From contig LSAX01000008.1 of assembly GCA_001557505.1 (NCBI GenBank), positions 1,488,001 to 1,552,000 on the forward strand: a stretch of DNA of 64,000 nucleotides, given 5' to 3'. The DNA comes from Reticulascus tulasneorum (taxonomy: Eukaryota > Ascomycota > Sordariomycetes > Glomerellales > Reticulascaceae). Below, in pieces: positions 57,219 through 64,000 of the stretch. The first letter of the stretch is position 1. Each line of letters begins with the position of its first letter. The notes below the pieces were generated by a model, which had not been told where the DNA came from, searched no databases, and saw nothing but the letters and a program-made list of their open reading frames with translations. The translations under genes and the position numbers were made by a program.

Positions 57219-59018
57219 TCAACCCCCAGCAAAGTTCATCCCATACAGGGCTTTCACTTTCTCCCCCTCCTCCTCATCTTCCCCCGTCCTCTCACAGCCC
57301 ACGCCGACCTCCATCTTCGTTCCGTCCTGGTCATCAACCCCCGTCATCGGCTGATCAACCTCGTCCTCGTCCCCCTGCTCAATCAGCATATCCAAATCGC
57401 GATCCACCGCCGCCGCCTCGGCGGCCGCATCGGCATCGTCCGCGTCACGGTGCGCCGCGTGGTCGTGGTCGTCCTCCGTTGCGTTCAGCAGGGCCTGGAA
57501 ATCGGTCTCTGTGTGGTGGTCATCTGAGTGGGAATGGTAGTGGTCAAAGGGGTTATGGTGATGGTGGGACGGCGGCTGGTTGATTATTTGGGGATCTATT
57601 GGCTGGTAGACGGAGTGAGGGTGGTGGTGGTGGTGCTGTCTTTGCAGGTCCGGCGGGTCCTGGAGCATGGGGTTGTGAAGGGGGAGGCTGTGGCTGTGGC
57701 TGTGGCTGGGGATAGGAGATGCCGAGGGATCGCGGAGGGTATGTGAGGGTGTTATGACAGTGATGTCGCTTGGACTGGCGTAAGAGTTTGACCCTGGAGG
57801 TGAGATTGGCGGGAGATGGTGGGATTGCAGAGCTAGCACACGGCCCGCTGCACTCACGCTCCCGCTCGTCGTCGTCGTCGTCGGCACAGTATTTGCATTT
57901 GAAGCACCAGCACCAGCACCAGCATTGTTCGCAGCACCGCCGCTTCGTCCCCTCGCTCCAGAGTTAGCCCCAGGGGCTGGCATCTTGCCCAATTCCTTGC
58001 ATTCAACACAGTTCCTAATTACATCGCTCACCGTCTCCTTAATCCGGCTCCAATGATACCTTTCCGCGATCGTCGCAGTCGTTTTGTTGATTCCTCCGTG
58101 ATGCTGCACATGTACCTGCCTCGCAATCTCGTATTGCCGCTGCGGGTCCGAGATGACCTCCTTGTCCTTGAGCATTAGCTTGTCGCCATCAAGCAGCTTG
58201 TAATGCGTCGCCGCGCTGCGGAGCCTGCTTTTCTCGGCGCGGTCAGCCCCGGCCGGATATTTGCCGTACTTGAGATAGAATTTGATCTTGTCGAAACGCT
58301 CTTCACTCACGAGTTCCTCGCTTTCGCCTGGGATGAGATCGCGCCCGTAGATGATGGCGTCGATGAGCTGGCCCGGGTAGCTCTTCAAGTTGCCGCAGTC
58401 CTTGACGCGGCCGATGCGCTTGAAACCTAAGGCGTCCCAAATCTTGCAGGATGCTACATTTGTTTCGTATACGAGGTTGAAGACAGAATAGGAGTAGCCG
58501 ATCCTCGGCGCCCAGTCGAGATAGCTCTCGCCCATCAGTCGGCCGACACCACGGTTGCGCGCGGCGTCAGTAACTAGGAAACCCGCATTGCAGACGTGGC
58601 TGCTGCGCCCAGGGTAGTTGGGCTTGATATAGAAGCTGCCGAGGCACTCCTTCGCCCAGTCCTTACCCTCCACGATATCCTCCGGCCCGTCAATGCTGCC
58701 CAGCACCATAATGGCGCCAAAGTTTTGGAACCAGTATGATGAGAACTTCTCGCAAGGCATGGAGTCCATCATGGGATACGTGTCACCACCCTCAATCTCC
58801 TTATTGAGCTGGTCACTCAAATATTGGAGAAGAGAGGGGGGGACCTGGGCATGAGACGCAAAGGGCACGATTGTGGCCACCGTTTGTCTATCTCGTAGAG
58901 TCACTTGACGCGGAACAATGTCCGCCGGGAGGGCTGGCTTCATCGGGTCCGGGTAAGGGAGTGATCCCGAGACACGATAAATGGTGGGGCTATCGGGATC
59001 ATCCAGCATTGCCGGCAT
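57219..59018 (-). CDS. SPT10: Spt10-like GNAT histone acetyltransferase with integrase-type HHCC zinc finger
   Basis: A single exon of 599 residues from the ATG at 59018; a start 15 codons upstream (59063) is possible. The GNAT domain covers roughly residues 45-230: GSFYIKPNY, then GFLVTDAARNRGVGRLM with the acetyl-CoA loop RNRGVG, then 'NVASCKIWDALGFKRIGRV'. After a linker comes a zinc finger of retroviral-integrase type: H-x3-H at VHVQHHGG and C-x2-C at NCVEC, with KTTATIAERYHW between them. In yeast, Spt10 has exactly this GNAT plus HHCC pair and binds histone-gene UAS elements to activate core histone transcription. The C-terminal third is disordered: Gly/Ala, Ser/Pro, then His-rich (SHSHSHS, a five-His run) and acidic. 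Nuclear. Assignment to Spt10 is by architecture. Confidence 0.82.
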   Translation of the reverse strand: MPAMLDDPDSPTIYRVSGSLPYPDPMKPALPADIVPRQVTLRDRQTVATIVPFASHAQVPPSLLQYLSDQLNKEIEGGDTYPMMDSMPCEKFSSYWFQNFGAIMVLGSIDGPEDIVEGKDWAKECLGSFYIKPNYPGRSSHVCNAGFLVTDAARNRGVGRLMGESYLDWAPRIGYSYSVFNLVYETNVASCKIWDALGFKRIGRVKDCGNLKSYPGQLIDAIIYGRDLIPGESEELVSEERFDKIKFYLKYGKYPAGADRAEKSRLRSAATHYKLLDGDKLMLKDKEVISDPQRQYEIARQVHVQHHGGINKTTATIAERYHWSRIKETVSDVIRNCVECKELGKMPAPGANSGARGRSGGAANNAGAGAGASNANTVPTTTTTSGSVSAAGRVLALQSHHLPPISPPGSNSYASPSDITVITPSHTLRDPSASPIPSHSHSHSLPLHNPMLQDPPDLQRQHHHHHPHSVYQPIDPQIINQPPSHHHHNPFDHYHSHSDDHHTETDFQALLNATEDDHDHAAHRDADDADAAAEAAAVDRDLDMLIEQGDEDEVDQPMTGVDDQDGTKMEVGVGCERTGEDEEEGEKVKALYGMNFAGG

Positions 59019-59938
59019 CTTGGATGAGCTCGATGGTGGCCAACGCAACGCCAAGTAGTACAAAAGGCGTTATAGATAATGCTAGCCTCGGGGCCACTTA
59101 GTCAGTAGATGTTTCGCGAGTATAGCAATTGCAACAAACGACAGACTGCCCCCGCTCCTAGTTGCCCCCAACGCCATGTCATTCATGACAAACAGAAAAG
59201 GGGGGTCTGCAAAGGAAAGGCTGCATGTAGCCTACCGAGTCTGTCGGGGTAGCACGTTGACTTGCAGGCAAGTAGAAGCAATCAACGGTTGCTAGCTCGC
59301 GGCTTCTGACATAAAAAGGTTTCTGCTGCGATGGGACGACGGGCTCATGCATGCACCAGTCCCAGTTTGGCGAGACGATCTGTGCTGAAATCTTCCGTCG
59401 AGATGGGTTTTGGAACTTGGTGAGGGGAACTGCGCAGGTGTGCATTTTTCAACATAAGCACCCATCTCCGCTTACATATCTTACCTAAGAAGACGAAATA
59501 TATGGAGACTGTTCCTTTAGTTACATTTAGTGGTTAACCACATTAACTCAGTAGAGCACATGATGTCTTGCCGGCATTTTTTATAGCTCCGTAATTAGCT
59601 AATTGCCGTACCCTACTACGTAGTACCAGACCTGCCTTACCATAGGCATAAATAAGTATTGACCTCAATGGTTTCCATGAAGAGATATCATGTGATAATC
59701 ATACCTTGGTTACACTAGGCCGACCTTTGTGATATAACGCAAGCTTTTCCTTTTGTGGAGTTGACAGGTCGTCGCCGATCTAGAAATGCCAGAGGGGCAA
59801 TCCGGAAGCAAAGGTATGTATGTGGCCAGGACTGCGGTACCGAGGCCAGGATTGTAAACCTTTCCCATAGCAAAGAGTATTTTATTTCTACAACATAATA
59901 CACCCCAGATCATCTCTTACAGCCACGTTCGTAACGAC
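59019..59938. other. Spacer (Spt10-like promoter / uS2m 3' end)
   Basis: It is AT-rich at 59480-59720 and carries the palindrome TACTACGTAGTA at 59614-59625, which also occurs at 24140. No gene seen. Confidence 0.45.
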
Positions 59939-61260
59939 CTACTCAGCATGCAAATACCCTTCCTCCTTCAAATTCCGTCCTTCCTCCACCATGTCCAACA
60001 GAGCCTCCTCGCCACTCTTTCCACTCACAGCATCACTGCCCTCTCGTCTCCATCGCTTCTGCTCAATAGTCCATTCCCCAACTGCCGTGGCTATATAATT
60101 CTTGATATCCGTCGGGGTCTCCCAGTGCACGACTCCTGTTGCTGCGGCTTGTAGTCTTCGCTTCTGGCCGATCTCACCCGCGCGCCCGAGGATGCCACAT
60201 ATCAAGCCGATAGACCGTAGGCTTTATAGACTTTGTTAGTGCAGTCATAATTCAGTGTATGGGAAAACTCACCTGTCGTCATTAGCGGGAATGGTGTATG
60301 TCACCCAACTTGGGTCCACATCTGTATCAATGACACCAATGGTCGGGATTCCTGCAAGACCACACTCGTACAGCAGAGTGTAGTTCTCCAACGGGTTCAT
60401 ACAGATGACAAGATGAGGGAGTAATGGTCGCCCATCCCGTTTGTGTATATCGAAGCCAGGTATCTCCCGGTCCTGCCCGTCCACAACGCGGACCTCCCTG
60501 TCCGCGAGAATGATGTCTCTGTTAGTGATACCGCCTGGAGTCCACTTTGTGAACAAATGGCACCCCTTGCTCAACTTCGCAGCTTTCGTCACCATTTCCA
60601 TCTGTCCCCGGCGCGTCCCCACGAAAAGAATCAGGCCGCCTCTGTACGCGACTTCTTCAACTACCCGTGCGGCACGTCGTAGGTGCGAGGCAGTAGTTTC
60701 AAGCGAGATTATATGTATTCCTGCTCGCGTGCCGTAGATGTAACGAGCATTGGATGGGTTCCAGAGTGCAGTGTTATGCCCCATGTGTGTTTGAGAAGCC
60801 ATTAACAGTTCGAGCGTTATGTCATCGGGGCCCGGTGGGTTCGTCACTAGTTCATCCGGCACATAGCGACGTTCAACTACCGATCCAATGCCAGATGTGG
60901 CTTTCTGTAGTCTCCTGAAGGCCTTGTATGCCTCGTGCGCCGGTCGTGATGGTCGACCTTTCGTCGCTTGGGCAACCAATGGCAGCTTGGTGTCAAGCTT
61001 CCGAGATGCCGTAGCATCAGAGCCTGCCGTCGAGGCAGAGGCATTGCTTGTCTGGTTCAATGCGGCCGCAGCAGTGAGGGCCTCGAATTGCTCAGGAGTC
61101 AAACCTGGGTTTGTCGTCTCTGTGGAGAGTAGTCGGAGGCATGATCGAGTGATCGGGGACGCAGTTGCGAATCGGCCTGGAGTACCAATTAGATTCTATG
61201 ATCAATACCCATAGTGTGGTACTTCTTACCATGCCGACTAGCTATGCTTCTTATTATCAT
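59939..61260 (-). CDS. MRP4: Mitochondrial small-subunit ribosomal protein uS2m
   Basis: Three exons on minus (61260-61230, 61176-60273, 60221-59939) give 405 residues. The 31-nt first exon supplies the start of a mitochondrial presequence (IIRSIASRHGRFATASP). The S2 domain shows LLMASQTHMGHNTALWNP, YIYGTRAGIHIISLE, RGGLILFVGTRRGQMEMV, 'KWTPGGITNRD', PHLVICMNP, GIPTIGVIDTDVDP and YTIPANDDSLRSIGLI, the classic uS2 signatures. The N-terminal 110 residues and C-terminal 60 residues (helical, charged) are fungal mitochondrial extensions. It works in the mitochondrial 37S subunit near the mRNA exit. Both introns are about 50 bp; the last junction was chosen because it gives the conserved ANDDS-LR sequence. 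Confidence 0.94.
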
Positions 61261-61635
61261 GATGATTTCCGCTAGTGATGTGTGTTCGGTGATGGTTGCT
61301 GTCGAGGAGCACAAATTTCGAGCTGTAAGGAGCTACAACGGTATCTTCCGCCCCATATTTTTGTGTTACATAAGCATTCGAGAGCTCCATCCACCTTAGG
61401 TAGGTACCAAAGGCACATAACCAGTATTCAAACCCAACAAGCGTTCAACATTGACGGTTTACTCGATTTACTACGGGGGCTAAATGCTTCAGAAACAATA
61501 ACTCGCAGGTGTATTAAAGTGGTAGGGGGTTGTCAGTCTATGAAGACATTTATACTCGATACATATCTACAACTTCCCAAGCTCCTCATAAGGTCATCAT
61601 GCTCCCCTCTGTTCCAACTGCTCTGTCCATCTACT
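61261..61635. other. Short spacer (uS2m promoter / CBS-PB1 gene 3' end)
   Basis: ACCTTAGGTAGGTACC at 61393-61408 repeats a 16-mer found at 36812. Otherwise no motif. Confidence 0.5.
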
Positions 61636-63837
61636 CTATCTGCTAGAAATTCTGGAGATGGTAAAAACGCCAATGATCACAACCGCCAGTGTAACAATTG
61701 CTCCAGGGAGGAGCAGGTCGTTCGGGACACCGGCAATGACCTGTTCTTGAGCGGGAGCAGCGCGAGTTCGACGTGATCGGCGAACCGTTGACTCATCCTC
61801 GTCTTCATCCTCCTCTTCATCTTCGTCATCCATTGCTCTCCTACGTTCTCGCAGGCCATGGGTTGACGATGCGGGTGGGGTTGGCAGGGCCGCCGGCTCG
61901 ACAGGCGCTGGAGGTGCAACTGGCGGCTTTTCGGGATCGTGAACAAAGAGATCAACCTTTTCACTGCGACCCTGCCGTGCAAGAAGGATAGACTCCAGAA
62001 GATCGTTGTCAGTCGTGATAGAGACAGAATCACCTTCGTCGTCAAGATAGCTAAGTGCAAAGCCGCCGGTCACTTTGCCGTCCTCAATGGTCGGAGCGCC
62101 TCCGATACCATCGACTTCAGTGCCTAACTTCGCGACGACGGAGGCGACGAATGCACCAATCCCCTGCGATGCAATGACTTGGAGCCTATGTACCCGGCCC
62201 GATGGGGCCTTAAATTTGAATGGGAACGGCAATTCTGCCGGCGATTGCTGTAGCGGACTACCTCCCGTAATCACGGATCGCGGCGGGGATTCGGCACCTG
62301 TATGCGAGGCTGAGTCGCCGGGGGCAACACTGTCGGTGACACGTTCGCGGGTAAGGTCTGGCGACATGATGCGAGATCCAAGGTTGGTATGTGTTTGGTG
62401 ATGGCTGCCTTCACCCGATACCATTGACTCGGTGCCGTCATCGAGCGAGAGCCAGAACTTGTTCCATGCTGGACCTTCACTGTCTGAAGTCCCCATCGTG
62501 TTGATCTGTTCCAAGGTAGCATAGGTGAGTTTAAGCACATCTACCATGCCGACAATCTCTCCAGCATCATTCATTACGGGAAGATTAAGATAGTGGCCAT
62601 CTAAATTTGGTGATTAGCTAATAGCTCAGGTTCCAATAAAGAATTTGGTTACCTACCGTGCATCTTTCGAAGAGCAGCCTGGATGCTCATGTCCATGGGA
62701 GCGAAGTCGGGATGAGGCGTCATCACACGGACAACACTACATGTTGCTGGGTCCAGGCCAGGCGCAATGACTCGAAGAACGACGTCCTTGCTGGTAAAGA
62801 TACCGGTAATAGCTCCTTGGTCCTGCACCAAGACGGCTGTGGTGTGGTTCTCCTTCATTAATTGTGCAGCTTCCTTCACGGATGTTCTGACACTGACGGT
62901 CGTAGGCGGTCGGCCATCAAGAACCGATTCGAGAGTAGGGCCAGACATCTTGGACCGGAGGGCCTCGACATACTGAATGATCTGCTGGGGCTGGCTCGTC
63001 CCGAGCTCGGATTGCACACCTTCCAGAGCATCATACAGTTTCCTCGAGGAAGCGTAGGCGCGTTCCAACTTCTCCATTGCATCGTAGAAGCACTTTGTGA
63101 TGTCTAAAATACCAGAGATGTCTTGGTTCTCGTCCATGACCGGCAGATGTCGGAAACCCTTTCGTACCATGAGGTCCAGAGCATCGGTGGCACTTGTATC
63201 GGTCCTCGCGCAGAGTGGGTTCTTGGTCATGATCTCGGCAATGGTGATGCTGTTCGCCTTGTGGCCTGCTCCGACGACTCTAAATGCAAGATCCTTCGCC
63301 GTGAAGATACCGGCGATCCTATCATCGTCGTCCGTAACCAGCACGCAGTCCTCCCTCTTCGCTGCCATCAACTGAGCAGCCTCGGCAACAGTCGTGGACG
63401 GCTTGATCTGGAGGGCCTGGCTGGGCTTCAGGGCTAGAACGGTGCCGGGTGGTGCCTTGCGAGAATGTCGAGCTCGGCTCGTGAGGTGCTTCTTCTTCTG
63501 GAGATCATTCTCCATCTTCCTGCGGATTGCCTTGACATAATAATCAGTATCCATGCTATCCAGACGTCTGCTCCTTTCAAGCTGATAGTATGTAACGGCG
63601 GTCATGATGGGTAGGAAGATGTTGGTGAAGGGAGAACTGGGAGAAGCTGCATACCTCATCCCTCTTGGACTGCTTCTGTCGACTAGCACTGACGGAAGAT
63701 CCACCAGCTTCGCTATGCGACACCTGGCTATCGAGAACAGGTCGTGGGATATTCGACGTGGCCGGGCTGCCAGTGAAGGGGATTGCTCCACGTCCTTGGC
63801 CACGATTGGGCGTTCCTCTCAGGGTATTGCCTGACAT
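61636..63837 (-). CDS. MUG70: Four-CBS-domain, PB1-domain, tail-anchored membrane protein (Mug70-like)
   Basis: Three exons on minus (63837-63655, 63581-62657, 62600-61636) give 690 residues. Four CBS motifs pair into two Bateman modules: VAEAAQLMAAKREDCVLVTD with IAGIFTAKDLAFRV; DALDLMVRKGFRHLPVMDE with ISGILDITK; VKEAAQLMKENHTTAVLVQD with ITGIFTSKDVVLRV; and IQAALRKMHDGHYLNLPVM with VGMVDVLKL. A PB1-like domain (FPFKFKAPSGRVHRLQV to LSYLDDEGDSVSITTDNDLLE) follows. Then come a Pro-rich linker, an acidic stretch and one C-terminal helix (PGAIVTLAVVIIGVFTI) that would anchor it in a membrane with the bulk facing the cytosol. CBS modules sense adenine nucleotides. S. pombe Mug70 has the same architecture; its function is unclear. 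The Gly/Arg-rich N terminus is disordered. Confidence 0.9.
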
Positions 63838-64000
63838 GTTGCATGAACTGCTAAGCAAGAGGGGATATTAAAGGCTCGAAATGAGGTAAGACACGGAGAA
63901 TGCGAGAGATGGCGGTTAATTCTTCGGGAGGTTAAGAAACCATCGGCCAGCAAAAGGAAGAAACGATTCGTCCAATGGCAGATAGAGAAAGAGACACCCT
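63838..64000. other. Promoter region of the CBS-PB1 gene
   Basis: The last 160 bases lie upstream of the minus-strand start. No further gene begins before the window edge. Confidence 0.5.

Noticed and set aside
57980..58120. Retrotransposon integrase relic
   Set aside because: The HHCC finger is fused in frame to a GNAT domain, and no reverse transcriptase, RNase H or LTR is present. The Spt10 architecture explains it.

Overview
This is nuclear DNA of a filamentous ascomycete (Pezizomycotina). Nearly every gene is interrupted by introns of about 45-135 bp with GT donors, AG acceptors and CTAAC/CTGAC-like branch sites. The gene families agree: a HET-domain protein, a DUF7708 protein, a PDR-type ABC transporter with Cys in its first Walker A, a GH45 cellulase, a GMC oxidoreductase and a filamentous-type Nup37. 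I cannot name the genus from sequence alone. All exon junctions below were worked out by hand from reading frame and splice-site sequence.

Left third (1-31 kb), mostly accessory and metabolic. It holds the 3' end of an MFS transporter, a possible small Cys-rich protein, an EthD-domain protein, an ACC-synthase-like aminotransferase, a BAHD-like acyltransferase and an aldehyde dehydrogenase. The first five lie on + and the dehydrogenase converges on the acyltransferase. The set resembles the tailoring genes of a small metabolic cluster, but no backbone synthase is visible. Then follow a secreted GH45 endoglucanase-like protein, a ten-exon GMC oxidoreductase, a full-size ABC-G transporter, an AMP-forming acyl-CoA ligase, a small ankyrin protein and a mitochondrial enoyl-CoA hydratase.

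Middle (31-46 kb). A secreted subtilisin-like protease of about 1200 residues has a very long N-terminal region and an 18-bp minisatellite coding its Ser/Thr tail. After it come a mitochondrial LEA-like stress protein, an ankyrin protein, nucleoporin Nup37 and a secreted His/Cys-rich protein.

Right third (46-64 kb). Three genes of incompatibility or innate-immunity type lie in a row on the minus strand: a HET-domain protein, an AAA ATPase of DUF7025 type, and a DUF7708 protein whose NTPase motifs look degenerate. Conserved housekeeping genes follow: CCT7, an Spt10-like histone acetyltransferase with an integrase-type zinc finger, mitochondrial ribosomal protein uS2m and a four-CBS/PB1 membrane protein (Mug70-like). 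Intergenic spacers of 0.4-3.3 kb hold short minisatellites and a few repeated palindromes. I found no convincing tRNA, rRNA, intact transposon or CRISPR.
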